DNA of 64,000 nucleotides from positions 1 to 64,000 of the forward strand of contig JAEKLF010000046.1 of NCBI GenBank assembly GCA_019509985.1, written 5' to 3'. Shown one piece after another: positions 16,475 to 26,655 of this stretch. The translations under genes were made by a program, and so were the position numbers. The stretch's first letter is position 1. Each line of letters opens with the position of its first letter. This DNA comes from Burkholderiales bacterium. GTDB taxonomy: Bacteria > Pseudomonadota > Gammaproteobacteria > Burkholderiales > Burkholderiaceae_C. The notes beneath the pieces were generated by a model. It ran no database searches. It had not been told where the DNA came from and saw only the letters and a program-made list of their open reading frames with translations.

Positions 16475-16942
16475 ATGCAGACAGAACCATCCACCGCAGC
16501 AGAACTCGATGGAGCCGGGGTAGCCATGCCGCTGCTCGCGGCTGCGGAGCTGCAGGATCACCTGATGACGGTGACGAACGACCTGGAGCGCCTGCAGCGC
16601 CTGCTCGACGACGCCGGCGAGGCCCTGTCCACCCATTTCTACAGCGCCTCGAACGAGGCCATGTCGCTGCTCAGCGGCAGCGACGGCAGCTCAACCTCCG
16701 AAGGGCTGAAGCAGATCATGCAGGACATCGCCGGCGCCATCACCGCGCTGCAGTTCCAGGACATGGCGACGCAGTTGATCGCCCACACCAGCCAGCGCCT
16801 GCGCAATTGCGCCGACCAGCTGGCGCGCGACACCTTCGGCATGGACGACGAGGACGGCGCCGCCGTCGTCGAGGTCGCGCCGCTGCGACCCAACCCGGTC
16901 ACGCAAGACGAGATGGACGCCGGCTCCATCGAACTATTCTGA
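16475..16942 (+). CDS. CheZ-like chemotaxis protein (putative CheY-P phosphatase)
   Basis: 155 residues, mostly helical. It stands directly before cheY, cheA and cheW. In residues 91-101 it reads ITALQFQDMATQL. The matching stretch of enterobacterial CheZ is FQDLTGQVI, where Asp and Gln (D143 and Q147 of E. coli CheZ) drive CheY-P hydrolysis. Here the D-x3-Q pair is kept as D96 and Q100. CheZ also ends in a CheY-binding helix joined by a flexible linker, and this protein has an acidic, Pro-containing linker followed by TQDEMDAGSIELF at its end. It is shorter than E. coli CheZ (214 residues) and may be a distinct, compact member. Function is inferred from motif and context. Confidence 0.65.
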   Translation: MQTEPSTAAELDGAGVAMPLLAAAELQDHLMTVTNDLERLQRLLDDAGEALSTHFYSASNEAMSLLSGSDGSSTSEGLKQIMQDIAGAITALQFQDMATQLIAHTSQRLRNCADQLARDTFGMDDEDGAAVVEVAPLRPNPVTQDEMDAGSIELF

Positions 16943-16983
16943 TTTCCCAGCCCCCCAGGCAACACGCTCTCGGAGAAAACTCA

Positions 16984-17346
16984 ATGCACTCAATCCTCGC
17001 TGTCGACGACTCGGCCTCGATGCGCCAGATGGTGGCCTTCACGCTCAAGAACGCCGGCTTCAATGTGGTGGAAGCAGTGGACGGGCAGGATGCCTGGGAA
17101 AAATCGGGCACGCGCGACTTCGACCTCGTGCTGACCGACCAAAACATGCCGCGCATGGATGGCATCAGCCTGACCAAGAAGCTGCGCGAGAACCCGAAGT
17201 TCAAGACCACGCCCATCCTGATCCTGACCACGGAGTCCAGTGACGCGATGAAGCAGGCCGGCCGCGCCGCCGGCGCCACCGGCTGGCTGGTCAAGCCCTT
17301 CGACCCGGCCAAGCTGATCGAAGTGATCGGCAAGGTCATCCGCTGA
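16984..17346 (+). CDS. cheY: Chemotaxis response regulator CheY
   Basis: 120 residues, a single receiver domain with no output domain. Acidic pocket D8-D9, phosphorylation site D52 (LTDQNMPRMDG), the conserved Thr in LTTESSD and K104 (WLVKPFDP) are all in place. CheY-P is made by CheA and binds FliM to change flagellar rotation. The ATG at 16984 has GGAG about nine bases upstream; a longer open frame reaching back into the previous gene is an artefact. The gene lies 41 bases after the CheZ-like gene and 25 before cheA, so these are likely cotranscribed. Confidence 0.95.
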   Translation: MHSILAVDDSASMRQMVAFTLKNAGFNVVEAVDGQDAWEKSGTRDFDLVLTDQNMPRMDGISLTKKLRENPKFKTTPILILTTESSDAMKQAGRAAGATGWLVKPFDPAKLIEVIGKVIR

Positions 17347-17371
17347 AGTCGTTTCCACGGGAGCACCAGCC

Positions 17372-19495
17372 ATGGGTGACATGACCTCCGAGGGCGCCAG
17401 CATCAGTGCCGGCATCGACCTCAGCCAGTTCTACCAGGTCTTCTTCGAGGAAGCCGGCGAGAACCTCGACAACATGGAGCAGCTGCTGCTCAATGTGAAC
17501 GTCGAGTCCGCCGACGACGAAGAGCTGAACGCCATCTTCCGCTGCGCCCACTCCATCAAGGGTGGTGCGGCGACCTTCGGCTTCTCCGACGTCGCCGAGC
17601 TGACGCACCAGATGGAGACGCTGCTGGACAAGCTGCGCCGCCACGAGCTGCAACCCAACTCGGCCATGGTGGACGTGCTGCTGCAGTCCGGCGACGCGCT
17701 GCGCGCCCAGCTCGGCCGCCACCAGGGTTCGGGCGGCGACGTCGTCGACACGACCGACCTGCTCGTGAGCATCAAGAGCTTCGTCGAAGGCGGCAATGCT
17801 GCGCCCTCACCCTCCCCCGCGCCCAAGGCGGCCGCCGCGCCGGCGCCCGCCGCCGCAGCGCCCGCTGCCGCGGCCGGGCCCGGTACGCGCCTGCTGGAGC
17901 TGCAGGTCGGCCCGTTGGACGACCTGAGCCTGGCCGACAACCTCGTCGAGCTGTTCAAGGAAATCACGGACCTCGGCACCATCGAGCCGCTGGACGCCGG
18001 CCAGAGCTCGGACGGCATGCGCCGCTTCAAGATCCTGACCAGCTCCACCGACAACGATCTGCTGGATCTCTTCACTTTCCACGTCGCCCGCGAGCAGGTC
18101 AAGCTGATGCCGCTTGGCACCGGCTTCGGCTTCTACGAGGGAGCCCCCGGCGCCCCGCCGGCCGAGGCGCCATCGACCGACCCCGGCTATGGCTTCTTCG
18201 ACGACGCCCCGGGCGTGCCCGCTGGCGCGGCGGTCACCGCGGCACCCGCCGCCGAGGCCGCGCCCGCGGCCGCCATCGTGCCGACCCGCGCAGCCACGCC
18301 GGCCAAGACCGAGGGCAAGCCCGCGGCGATGGACCAGACGACGCTGCGCGTGTCGATCGAGAAGGTCGACCAGCTGATCAACCTCGTCGGCGAGCTCGTC
18401 ATCACCCAGGCCATGCTGGCCCAGAACAGCCGCGAGCTCGACCCGGCGCTCTACCAGCAACTGACCTCGGGCCTGGCCGACCTGGAACGCAACACGCGCG
18501 ACCTGCAAGAGTCGGTCATGTCGATCCGGATGATTCCGATGTCGACGGTCTTCAACCGCTTCCCGCGCATGCTGCGCGACCTGGCCGCCAAGCTGGGCAA
18601 GAAGGTCGAGCTGGTCACGCAAGGCGAAGCCACCGAGCTGGACAAGAGCCTGGTCGAGAAGATCACCGACCCGCTGACCCACCTGGTGCGCAACAGCTGC
18701 GACCATGGCATCGAGATGCCCGAGGACCGCGTCGCACGCGGCAAGTCCGAGCAGGGCACGATCACCCTCGTCGCCTCCCACCAGGGCGGCAGCATCGTCA
18801 TCGAAGTGCGCGACGACGGCCGCGGCCTGAACCGCGAAAAGCTGATCAAGAAGGCCCGCGAAAAAGGCATCGACGCGCCGGACAGCATGACCGATGCGGA
18901 ATGCTGGAGCCTGATCTTCGCGCCCGGGTTCTCCACGGCCGATGTGGTCACCGACGTGTCCGGCCGCGGTGTCGGCATGGACGTCGTGAAGAAGAACATC
19001 ACGTCGCTGGGCGGCACCGTCGAGATCGACTCGGCGGAAGGCTACGGCATGAAGGTGTCCGTGCGCCTGCCGCTGACGCTGGCCATCATGGACGGCATGA
19101 GCGTGGGCGTTGGCGAGGAGTGCTACATCCTGCCGCTGTCCAGCGTGGTCGAGTCATTCCAGGTGCAGTCCAACACGATCAAGACCGTCGCCGGCTCCGG
19201 CCGCGTCGTCGAGGTGCGCGACGAATACATGCCGGTCATCGAGCTGGAGAAGGTCTTCGAAGTGCCGCGTTTTGACTTCGAGCATGTCAGCTCCATCATG
19301 GTCGTCGTCGAGGCCGAGGGGGGCCGCGTCGCGCTGCTGGTGGACGAGCTGCTCGGCCAGCAGCAGGTCGTCGTGAAGAACCTCGAGGCCAACTACCGCA
19401 AGGTCAACGACGTGTCGGGCGCCACCATCATGGGTGACGGCCGCGTCGCGTTGATCCTGGACGTGGGCAGCCTCGTGCGCCGCTCGCGCCACTGA
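17372..19495 (+). CDS. cheA: Chemotaxis histidine kinase CheA
   Basis: 707 residues. CheA relays receptor signals to CheY and CheB. Domains in order: P1 (HPt) with the phosphorylated H60 (FRCAHSIKGGAATFGF); a P2-like CheY-binding region around 170-250, flanked by two long Ala/Pro linkers; the P3 dimerisation domain at about 320-400 (TTLRVSIEKVDQLINLVGELVITQAML); the P4 ATPase with HLVRNSCDHGIE, DDGRGLNREKL, FAPGFSTA and GRGVGMDVVKKNI; and the CheW-like P5 domain to the end. The two linkers account for the slightly large size. It sits in a che run with cheY before and cheW after. Confidence 0.96.
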   Translation: MGDMTSEGASISAGIDLSQFYQVFFEEAGENLDNMEQLLLNVNVESADDEELNAIFRCAHSIKGGAATFGFSDVAELTHQMETLLDKLRRHELQPNSAMVDVLLQSGDALRAQLGRHQGSGGDVVDTTDLLVSIKSFVEGGNAAPSPSPAPKAAAAPAPAAAAPAAAAGPGTRLLELQVGPLDDLSLADNLVELFKEITDLGTIEPLDAGQSSDGMRRFKILTSSTDNDLLDLFTFHVAREQVKLMPLGTGFGFYEGAPGAPPAEAPSTDPGYGFFDDAPGVPAGAAVTAAPAAEAAPAAAIVPTRAATPAKTEGKPAAMDQTTLRVSIEKVDQLINLVGELVITQAMLAQNSRELDPALYQQLTSGLADLERNTRDLQESVMSIRMIPMSTVFNRFPRMLRDLAAKLGKKVELVTQGEATELDKSLVEKITDPLTHLVRNSCDHGIEMPEDRVARGKSEQGTITLVASHQGGSIVIEVRDDGRGLNREKLIKKAREKGIDAPDSMTDAECWSLIFAPGFSTADVVTDVSGRGVGMDVVKKNITSLGGTVEIDSAEGYGMKVSVRLPLTLAIMDGMSVGVGEECYILPLSSVVESFQVQSNTIKTVAGSGRVVEVRDEYMPVIELEKVFEVPRFDFEHVSSIMVVVEAEGGRVALLVDELLGQQQVVVKNLEANYRKVNDVSGATIMGDGRVALILDVGSLVRRSRH

Positions 19496-19522
19496 ACCAT
19501 CACACAACAAGGAGAGGTCTGC

Positions 19523-20047
19523 ATGGAAGCCAGCAACGTCCCTGCCCTGCGCCAGCAAGGTGCCGTGGTACCCAAGTCCCATGGGCCCAAGAGCGGCGAA
19601 TACCTCACCTTCCGCCTCGGCTCCGAGGAATACGGCATCGACATCCTGAAGGTGCAGGAGATCCGCTCCTACGAGCCGCCCACCCGCATCGCCAACGCAC
19701 CGGCCTTTATCAAGGGCGTCGTCAATCTGCGCGGCGTCATCGTCCCCATCGTCGACCTGCGCCTGAAGCTCAACTGCCCCAGCGCCGAATACAACAGCTT
19801 CACCGTCGTCATCGTGCTGAACGTGAAGAACCGCGTCGTCGGCGCCGTCGTCGACTCGGTCTCCGACGTGCTGGAGCTGAGCCGCGACGCCATCAAGCCG
19901 GCACCCGAGCTGAGCGCGGCGTCCGTGGACACGAGCTTCATCACCGGCATCGGCTCGGTAGGCGATCGCATGCTGATCCTGATGGACATCGAAGGCCTGA
20001 TGAGCAGCGCCGAGATGGGCCTGATGGACGCCGCCGTCGCTGCCTGA
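19523..20047 (+). CDS. cheW: Chemotaxis coupling protein CheW
   Basis: 174 residues, one CheW domain preceded by about 30 extra residues. CheW bridges receptors and CheA in the signalling array. Recognisable blocks are [45 protein letters not shown] and [25 protein letters not shown] precedes the ATG at 19523. It is closely similar in design to the second CheW in this window at 42021-42521, and the two probably arose by duplication. Confidence 0.95.
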   Translation: MEASNVPALRQQGAVVPKSHGPKSGEYLTFRLGSEEYGIDILKVQEIRSYEPPTRIANAPAFIKGVVNLRGVIVPIVDLRLKLNCPSAEYNSFTVVIVLNVKNRVVGAVVDSVSDVLELSRDAIKPAPELSAASVDTSFITGIGSVGDRMLILMDIEGLMSSAEMGLMDAAVAA

Positions 20048-20076
20048 GCGGCTTTTCCTGAATCCCGTCAGCGCGC

Positions 20077-20094
20077 TCCCGCAACGAGGCGGGA
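20077..20094. other. Small hairpin between cheW and the chemoreceptor gene
   Basis: A perfect inverted repeat, TCCCGC-AACGAG-GCGGGA, lies in the 84-base gap between cheW and the receptor gene. There is no T-run after it, so it is not a standard terminator. It could stabilise the upstream mRNA or be chance in GC-rich sequence. Confidence 0.3.
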
Positions 20095-20131
20095 TGCGGA
20101 GCAGTGCCCGCCCAAGTCTTTGGAGATTCGC

Positions 20132-22252
20132 ATGAGTCAGTCCGTCACCTCCATTGCCCGCCAGGTCTCGCTGACCGGCGCTGTCGCGGTTGCGGCCGTG
20201 CTACTCGGCGTCAGCCTCGTCGTCGGCACCCTGCTCAAGCGCTCCGCCAACGAACAGGTGCAGACCTGGGTCGGCGACAAAGCCGAGTCCCTCGTTGACG
20301 CCATGCAAGCGATGGACGACGTCGCCGCAAAGCAGATCCAGCGCAGCTTCGGCTCCTTCCGCCAGGATTTCGGCCCCAGCTTCACGCTGGACGAAGCCAC
20401 GGGCGACCTGCGCGACTGGGGCCCCAAGCTCAACGGCAACTTCACCCAGGTCGACAAGTTCGCGGCCGTCAACGGCGGCGTGGCCACCGTCTTCGCGGCC
20501 AAGGGCGACGACTTCGAGCGCATCACCACCTCGCTGAAGAACGAGAAGGGCGAGCGCGCGATGGGCACGATGCTGGGCAAGCAAAGCCCAGCCTATGCCT
20601 CCATCATCGCGGGCAAGCCCTACACCGGCCGCGCGCTGCTGTTCGGGCGCGCCTACATGACCTATTACGAGCCCATCAAGAGCGACGCCGGCAAGATCAT
20701 CGGCATCCTCTTCGTCGGCTTCGACCTCGACGCCTTCGAGCTGGCGATGGACCGCATGGCCAGCAACGCCAAGTTCTTCGAGCACGGCGGCACCTACATC
20801 GTGGCGGTACCCAAGGACCCGACCAAAGCCCTGCTCGCCGCCCACCCGACGGCCAAGGGCAAGCTGCTGTCGAGCGTGGCGCCCGGCTTCGAAAAGACGC
20901 TGGCCGAGCAGACGGCCAACGAGGTCGTGCTGGACGACGTGCCCGACGTGCTGGGCAATGGCCTGAGCGACAACTTCGCCGTCGCGCGCAAGAGCGAGAA
21001 GACCGGCTACTGGGTCGTCGCCCAGGTCTCGCGCGGCGAGGCCCAGGCCACCGGCCGCTCGACGCTGTGGTTCTTCTGGGGCGCGCTGGCACTGACCGCC
21101 GTGGGCTTGGGCTTCGGCCTGATGTGGATGATGCGCCGCTGGGTGGCGCAGCCGCTGGCCTCGCTGCAGAGGGCGGTGGGCGCGATTGCCGACGGCGACC
21201 TCAGCCAGCCGGTCAGCAGCAACCGCAACGACGAGATCGGCTCGCTGATCCAGGACACCGAGGGCATGCGCCAGCGCCTGGCCGCCACCATCGGCACCGT
21301 GCGCAACTCGGTCGACAGCATCGGCACGGCCAGCACCGAGATCGCCACGGGCAACCTGGACCTGAGCCAGCGCACCGAGCAGACCGCCAGCAACCTGCAG
21401 AACGCCGCCTCGTCAATGGCCGAGTTGACCGGCACGGTGCGCCAGACGGCCGACTCGGCCCGCACGGCCAACCAGCTGGTGCAGTCCGCCGTATCCGCGG
21501 CGACGCGCGGTGGCGAGGTCGTCGGCCAGGTCGTCACGACGATGGACGAGATCAACGTGGCCAGCAAGAAGATCTCCGACATCATCGGCACCATCGACGG
21601 CATCGCCTTTCAGACCAACATCCTGGCCTTGAACGCGGCCGTCGAAGCCGCACGTGCCGGGGAGCAGGGCCGCGGCTTCGCCGTCGTGGCGGGCGAAGTG
21701 CGCTCGCTGGCGGGCCGCAGCGCCGATGCGGCCAAGGAGATCAAGGCCCTGATCGGCAACAGCGTCGCGCGCGTCGAGAATGGCGCCCGCCTCGTGCAGA
21801 CGGCCGGCACGACGATGGGCGAGATCGTCTCCAGCGTGCAGCGCGTGCAGGACATCATCGGCGAGATCAGCTCGGCGGCTACCGAGCAAAGCGAGGGCAT
21901 TGCCTCGGTCAACACCTCGGTCGTGCAGCTCGACCAGATGACGCAGCAGAACGCGGCGCTGGTCGAAGAGTCCGCCGCCGCGGCCGAGAGCCTGAAGGAG
22001 CAGGCCCAGCGCCTGGTCGAAGCCGTGGCCGTGTTCCGCGTCGCCGGCAGCGAGCCGGTGCGCAAGGTGAGCACTGGCAAGCCGGCGCCGGCCGCGGCCA
22101 CCCCCGCGCCCAAGGCTGCGGCTGCGAAGCCCGCTGCGGTCAGGGCGAAGGCGCCGCCGCCAGCTGCGAAGCCGGCCGCACCCGTCGCATCACCCCGCCC
22201 TGCCCCCGCTCCCGCGCCGGTCGCCGACGACGGCGACTGGGAAACCTTCTGA
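20132..22252 (+). CDS. Methyl-accepting chemotaxis protein with Cache domain and WETF tail
   Basis: 706 residues from the ATG at 20132 (GGAG at 20122-20125). Membrane helix 1 is at about 16-36. The periplasmic sensor (about 40-305) resembles the Cache_3-Cache_2 fusion ([34 protein letters not shown]). Helix 2 is at about 311-333 and HAMP at 335-390. The signalling hairpin tip is [37 protein letters not shown] long Ala/Pro linker leads to the last residues DWETF, nearly identical to the NWETF tail that tethers CheR and CheB in E. coli Tar and Tsr. The ligand is unknown; Cache domains often bind small organic acids. cheR and cheB are not in the window. Confidence 0.94.
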   Translation: MSQSVTSIARQVSLTGAVAVAAVLLGVSLVVGTLLKRSANEQVQTWVGDKAESLVDAMQAMDDVAAKQIQRSFGSFRQDFGPSFTLDEATGDLRDWGPKLNGNFTQVDKFAAVNGGVATVFAAKGDDFERITTSLKNEKGERAMGTMLGKQSPAYASIIAGKPYTGRALLFGRAYMTYYEPIKSDAGKIIGILFVGFDLDAFELAMDRMASNAKFFEHGGTYIVAVPKDPTKALLAAHPTAKGKLLSSVAPGFEKTLAEQTANEVVLDDVPDVLGNGLSDNFAVARKSEKTGYWVVAQVSRGEAQATGRSTLWFFWGALALTAVGLGFGLMWMMRRWVAQPLASLQRAVGAIADGDLSQPVSSNRNDEIGSLIQDTEGMRQRLAATIGTVRNSVDSIGTASTEIATGNLDLSQRTEQTASNLQNAASSMAELTGTVRQTADSARTANQLVQSAVSAATRGGEVVGQVVTTMDEINVASKKISDIIGTIDGIAFQTNILALNAAVEAARAGEQGRGFAVVAGEVRSLAGRSADAAKEIKALIGNSVARVENGARLVQTAGTTMGEIVSSVQRVQDIIGEISSAATEQSEGIASVNTSVVQLDQMTQQNAALVEESAAAAESLKEQAQRLVEAVAVFRVAGSEPVRKVSTGKPAPAAATPAPKAAAAKPAAVRAKAPPPAAKPAAPVASPRPAPAPAPVADDGDWETF

Positions 22253-22278
22253 GCCGGCTCGCCTGAGCCGACAAACAA

Positions 22279-22310
22279 AAAGGGCGGCCCGCAGGCCGCC
22301 CTTTGCTTTT
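22279..22310. terminator. Bidirectional intrinsic terminator between the chemoreceptor gene and alaS
   Basis: AAAGGGCGGCC-CGCA-GGCCGCCCTTT forms an 11-bp perfect stem at 22279-22304, with T-rich sequence (GCTTTT) after it on the plus strand and an A-run before it that serves as the T-run for the minus strand. It separates two convergent genes. Confidence 0.85.
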
Positions 22311-22321
22311 ACCGCGAGGCG

Positions 22322-24970
22322 TCAGACGCGCTCGGCCACCCAGGCCGCGACGCTGCTCAGCGCAGCCGGCACGCCGGCCGGCTGCGTACCGCCGGCCATG
22401 GCGAGGTCGGGCTTGCCGCCGCCCTTGCCGCCCACCTGCTGAGCGACGAAGTTGACGAGCTCCCCAGCCTTGACCTTGCCGACGCTGTCGGCCGTCACGC
22501 CGGCGGCGAGCTGGACCTTGTCGCCGTCCACGGCGGCCAGCACGATGGCGGCGGTCTTGAGCTTGTCCTTGAGCTTGTCCATGGTCTCGCGCAGCGTCTT
22601 GGCGTCGGCGCCTTCGAGCTTGGCAGCCAGCACCTTGATGCCCTTGACGTCGACGGCCTGGGCCATCAGCTCGTCGCCCTGGGCGGAGGCCAGCTTGCTC
22701 TTGGCCGCCATCAGTTCCTTCTCGAGCTGGCGGACCTGGTCCAGCACGGCATGTAGCCGCGCACCCAGCTCGTGCGGCGAAGTCTTGAGCGTCATCGCGG
22801 CGCCCTGCACGGTGGTCTCGAGAGATTGCAGATAAGCCAGCGCGTTGTCGCCGGTGACGGCTTCGACGCGCCGGATACCGGCCGCGACGCCCGACTCGGC
22901 GACGATCTTGAACAGGCCGATATCGCCGGTCGCCTTCACGTGCGTGCCACCGCAGAGTTCCTTGGACGAGCCGATGGACAGCACGCGCACCGTGTCGCCG
23001 TACTTCTCACCGAACAGCATCATCGCGCCGGATTTCTGCGCGTCGTCCAGGGCCATGACCTGCGCGTTCGCACTGCCGTTGGACAGGATCTCGGCGTTGA
23101 CGATGGCCTCGACCTCGCGGATCTCCTCGGCCGTCATCGGTGCGTTGTGTGCGAAGTCGAAGCGCGTGCGTTCGGCATTCACCAGCGAGCCCTTCTGCTG
23201 AACATGCGCGCCCAGCACTTCGCGCAGGGCTTTGTGCATCAGGTGCGTGGCGCTGTGGTTGCGCACGGTCTTGGCACGGCGCTCCGCGTCGACGCGGGCG
23301 ACGAGCATGTCGCCGGCCTTGACCGATCCCTCGGCCACACGGCCGTGGTGGCCGAACACATCGGCCTGGATCTTCAGCGTGTCGTCGATGACCACGCGCG
23401 TGGTGCCGCTGCGCAGTTCACCAGCATCGCCCACCTGGCCACCACTCTCGGCATAGAAGGGCGTGCGGTCCAGCACGATGACGACATCGTCGCCGGCCTG
23501 GGCTTGCTCGACCTGGACGCCATCGACGTAGACAGCCGTGACCGTCGCTGCCTCCACAAGCAGCTGGTCGTAGCCGTGGAACTCCGTCGGCGCGCCGTTG
23601 TAGGCCAGACCCTGGGCCATCTTGAACTTGCCGGCCGCGCGGGCGCGGTTCTTCTGCTCTTCCAGCAGTTCGTTGAAGCGAGCCTCGTCCACCGTCACGC
23701 CGCGCTCACGGCAGACGTCGGCGGTCAGGTCGACCGGGAAGCCGTAGGTGTCGTGCAGCTTGAAGGCGGTGTCGCCGTCGACGTTGCCGCCCTTGGCCAA
23801 TGCCGCTTCCAGGATCTCCATGCCGGTGGCGATGGTCTGGAAGAAGCGTTCTTCCTCCTGCTTCAGCACGTCGGTCACGCGGGCTTGCGCCTGACGCAGC
23901 TCGGGGTAGGCATCGCCCATCTCGGCGGCCAGCGCGGCCACCAGCTTGTGGAAGAACGGCGTGCGCGCACCCAGCTTGTAGCCATGGCGGATGGCGCGGC
24001 GGGCGATGCGGCGCAGCACGTAGCCGCGGCCGGCGTTGCCCGGGATGACGCCATCGACGATGGTGAAAGAACAGGCGCGGATGTGGTCGGCGATGACCTT
24101 CAGCGACGGGCTGACATTGACCTTGTCGGTGATGACGCGGATTTCTGCGTCAGTCTCAACCAGCGGGAACAGCACGCCGCGCACCGCGTCGAGAAGATGT
24201 TCAAAAAGATCAATCTCATAGTTCGAGTGCTTACCTTGCAGCACGGTTGCAAGCCGTTCCAGGCCCATGCCGGTGTCCACGCTCGGCTTGGGCAGCGGAT
24301 GCATCACGCCGTCTTCAGTCCGGTTGAACTGCATGAAGACGTTGTTCCAGATCTCGATGTAGCGGTCGCCGTCCTCGTTCGGGCTGCCGGGGGGGCCGCC
24401 GGGGATTTCCGGGCCGTGGTCGTAGAAGATCTCGGTGCAGGGACCGCAAGGACCCGTGTCGCCCATCATCCAGAAGTTGTCGGACATGTAGCGCGCGCCC
24501 TTGTTGTCGCCGATGCGCACGATGCGCTCGGCGGGCACGCCCACTTGGCGGTTCCATATGTCGTAGGCCTCGTCGTCCTCTTCGTAGACGGTGACCCAGA
24601 GCTTGTCGGCCGGAAGTTGGAAGTTGACGGTCAGCAGTTCCCAGGCATATTGAATAGCGTCCTTCTTGAAGTAGTCGCCGAAGCTGAAGTTGCCCAGCAT
24701 CTCGAAGAAGGTGTGATGGCGCGCGGTGTAGCCGACGTTGTCCAGGTCGTTGTGCTTGCCGCCAGCGCGGATGCATTTCTGGCTGGTGGTTGCGCGTGAG
24801 TAAGAACGCTTGTCGAAACCCAGGAACACGTCCTTGAACTGGTTCATGCCCGCGTTGGTGAACAGCAGCGTCGGGTCATCGCCCGGCACGACGGGGCTGG
24901 ACGCCACGATCTGGTGACCCTTGGACTCGAAGAACTTCAAAAAGGTCTGGCGGATCTCGGCGGCTTTCAT
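22322..24970 (-). CDS. alaS: Alanyl-tRNA synthetase
   Basis: 882 residues from the ATG at 24970. An earlier in-frame start at 25000 is possible, but the family begins [14 protein letters not shown] and AGGAAG lies just before this ATG. AlaRS attaches alanine to tRNA-Ala. The class II catalytic domain is at the N-terminus ([31 protein letters not shown]). The editing domain carries the zinc-site motifs HSATH and CGGTH. A DHHA1-type C-terminal domain ends the protein ([15 protein letters not shown]). Length is normal. It is convergent with the chemoreceptor gene and divergent from the aldehyde dehydrogenase. Confidence 0.97.
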   Translation of the reverse strand: MKAAEIRQTFLKFFESKGHQIVASSPVVPGDDPTLLFTNAGMNQFKDVFLGFDKRSYSRATTSQKCIRAGGKHNDLDNVGYTARHHTFFEMLGNFSFGDYFKKDAIQYAWELLTVNFQLPADKLWVTVYEEDDEAYDIWNRQVGVPAERIVRIGDNKGARYMSDNFWMMGDTGPCGPCTEIFYDHGPEIPGGPPGSPNEDGDRYIEIWNNVFMQFNRTEDGVMHPLPKPSVDTGMGLERLATVLQGKHSNYEIDLFEHLLDAVRGVLFPLVETDAEIRVITDKVNVSPSLKVIADHIRACSFTIVDGVIPGNAGRGYVLRRIARRAIRHGYKLGARTPFFHKLVAALAAEMGDAYPELRQAQARVTDVLKQEEERFFQTIATGMEILEAALAKGGNVDGDTAFKLHDTYGFPVDLTADVCRERGVTVDEARFNELLEEQKNRARAAGKFKMAQGLAYNGAPTEFHGYDQLLVEAATVTAVYVDGVQVEQAQAGDDVVIVLDRTPFYAESGGQVGDAGELRSGTTRVVIDDTLKIQADVFGHHGRVAEGSVKAGDMLVARVDAERRAKTVRNHSATHLMHKALREVLGAHVQQKGSLVNAERTRFDFAHNAPMTAEEIREVEAIVNAEILSNGSANAQVMALDDAQKSGAMMLFGEKYGDTVRVLSIGSSKELCGGTHVKATGDIGLFKIVAESGVAAGIRRVEAVTGDNALAYLQSLETTVQGAAMTLKTSPHELGARLHAVLDQVRQLEKELMAAKSKLASAQGDELMAQAVDVKGIKVLAAKLEGADAKTLRETMDKLKDKLKTAAIVLAAVDGDKVQLAAGVTADSVGKVKAGELVNFVAQQVGGKGGGKPDLAMAGGTQPAGVPAALSSVAAWVAERV

Positions 24971-25073
24971 CCGGGGCTTCCTGGAAAAGGTCTGTGACAA
25001 GGAAGGCGGATTGTAGGGAGGGGGCTTTGCCTCCCGGCGGTAGAGTGCCGATCAATTCGACTGGAGAAACCCG

Positions 25074-26558
25074 ATGGACGCGAATTCCCCGCTGGCCGCG
25101 CTCGACGACGCCAGCCTGCTGCGCACCCAGGCGCTGATCAACGGCGAGTGGGTCGGCGGCGCCGCGAGCTTCGCCGTGACCGACCCCGCCACTGGCCTTG
25201 AACTGGCCCAGGTGCCCAATTTGAGCCGCGCCGAGGCCGGCTCCGCCATCGCCGCCGCCGGCAACGCGCTGGCCGCCTGGCGCGGCAAGCCGGCCAAGGA
25301 ACGCGCGGCCGTGCTGGTGCGCTGGCAGCAACTGCTCGTCAAGCATGCCGACGACCTGGCCCGGCTGATGACGGCCGAGCAAGGCAAGCCGCTGGCCGAA
25401 GCGCGCGGCGAGGTCATCTACGGCGCAAGCTTTCTGGACTGGTTTGCCGAGGAAGGCAAGCGCGTCTACGGCGAGACCATCCCGACGACCGACCCGAGCA
25501 AACGCTACCTCGTGCTGAAGCAGGCGGTGGGCGTTTGCGCGGCCATCACGCCGTGGAACTTCCCGCTGGCGATGATCACGCGCAAGGTCGCGCCGGCGCT
25601 GGCCGCGGGCTGCACCGTCATCATCAAGCCGGCCGAGGCGACGCCGCTGACGGCGCTGGCCGCCGCCGAACTGGCCCAGCGCGCCGGCATGCCGGCCGGG
25701 GTGCTGAACGTGCTGACGGCCGACTCGCAGCAGTCCATCGAGATCGGCCAGGTGCTGTGCGAGAGCGACGTCGTCAAGCACCTGTCCTTCACCGGGTCGA
25801 CCGAAGTTGGCCGCATCCTGATGCGGCAGTGCGCGCCGACGATCAAGAAGCTCAGCCTGGAGTTGGGCGGCAATGCGCCCTTCATCGTCTTCGACGACGC
25901 CGACCTGGACTCGGCCGTGGACGGCGCCCTGGCCAGCAAATACCGCAACGCAGGCCAGACCTGCGTCTGCGCGAACCGGATCTACGTGCAAGCGGGCGTC
26001 TACGACGCCTTCCTGGAGAAGCTGACGGCCAAGGTGGCGACGCTGAAGCTGGGCAATGGCTTCGACGCCGGCGTCACGGTCGGCCCGCTGATCGACGAGC
26101 AGGCGATGAAGAAGGTCGAAACCCACGTGGCCGACGCGATCGCGCTCGGCGCGAGGCTGCTGGCGGGCGGCAAACGGGTCGAGACCGACGGCGGCAACTT
26201 CTTCGAGCCGACGTTGCTGGCCGACGCGACCTCGCAGATGCTGTGCTCACGCGAGGAGACCTTCGGACCCGTTGCGCCGGTCTTCAAGTTCCAGACCGAG
26301 GCCGAGGCCATCCAGCTGGCCAACGCGACCGAATTCGGTCTGGCCAGCTATTTCTACAGCCGCGACATCGGCCGCATCTTCCGCGTCGGCGAGGCGCTGG
26401 AGTACGGCATGGTGGGCGTCAACACCGGGCTGATCTCCACGGCCGAGGTGCCGTTCGGTGGCGTCAAGCAGTCGGGCCTGGGCCGCGAGGGCGGGCGCCA
26501 GGGCATCGAGGACTATGTCGAGGTGAAGTACCTGTGCCTGGGCGACATCCAGAAGTAG
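25074..26558 (+). CDS. gabD: NAD(P)-dependent succinate-semialdehyde dehydrogenase
   Basis: 494 residues of the aldehyde dehydrogenase superfamily. The catalytic cysteine is C297 (GQTCVCANR) and the general base E263 (LELGGNAPF). The NAD-binding FTGSTEVGR and the late EETFGPVAPVFKF blocks are present. The combination of GQTCVCANR with the C-terminal GVKQSGLGREGGRQGIEDYVEVKYL is that of GabD, which oxidises succinate semialdehyde to succinate in the GABA shunt. The ATG at 25074 has GGAG upstream. No gabT or GABA permease lies nearby, so a related semialdehyde substrate, such as glutarate semialdehyde, remains possible. Confidence 0.88.
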   Translation: MDANSPLAALDDASLLRTQALINGEWVGGAASFAVTDPATGLELAQVPNLSRAEAGSAIAAAGNALAAWRGKPAKERAAVLVRWQQLLVKHADDLARLMTAEQGKPLAEARGEVIYGASFLDWFAEEGKRVYGETIPTTDPSKRYLVLKQAVGVCAAITPWNFPLAMITRKVAPALAAGCTVIIKPAEATPLTALAAAELAQRAGMPAGVLNVLTADSQQSIEIGQVLCESDVVKHLSFTGSTEVGRILMRQCAPTIKKLSLELGGNAPFIVFDDADLDSAVDGALASKYRNAGQTCVCANRIYVQAGVYDAFLEKLTAKVATLKLGNGFDAGVTVGPLIDEQAMKKVETHVADAIALGARLLAGGKRVETDGGNFFEPTLLADATSQMLCSREETFGPVAPVFKFQTEAEAIQLANATEFGLASYFYSRDIGRIFRVGEALEYGMVGVNTGLISTAEVPFGGVKQSGLGREGGRQGIEDYVEVKYLCLGDIQK

Positions 26559-26585
26559 CCACCGCGGGTTTCGACCGGTAGTAAA

Positions 26586-26637
26586 AAAGGGGCCCTTTTG
26601 AGGCCCCTTTGCTTGGGCAGGACCGATAAGGCGGTCC
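26586..26637. terminator. Two hairpins between gabD and the TonB receptor gene
   Basis: The first, AAAGGGGCC...GGCCCCTTT at 26586-26610, has an A-run before and T-run after and can end transcription from both sides. The second, GGACCG-ATAAGG-CGGTCC at 26620-26637, is followed by a short T-run (GCTTTT) on the plus strand. The flanking genes are convergent. Confidence 0.75.
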
Positions 26638-26655
26638 CGCTTTTCTGCTCTTTGC

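Noticed and set aside
22772..24799. 675-codon plus-strand open frame opposite alaS
   Set aside because: alaS on the minus strand is unmistakable. The plus frame has only low-complexity His/Val/Asp content.
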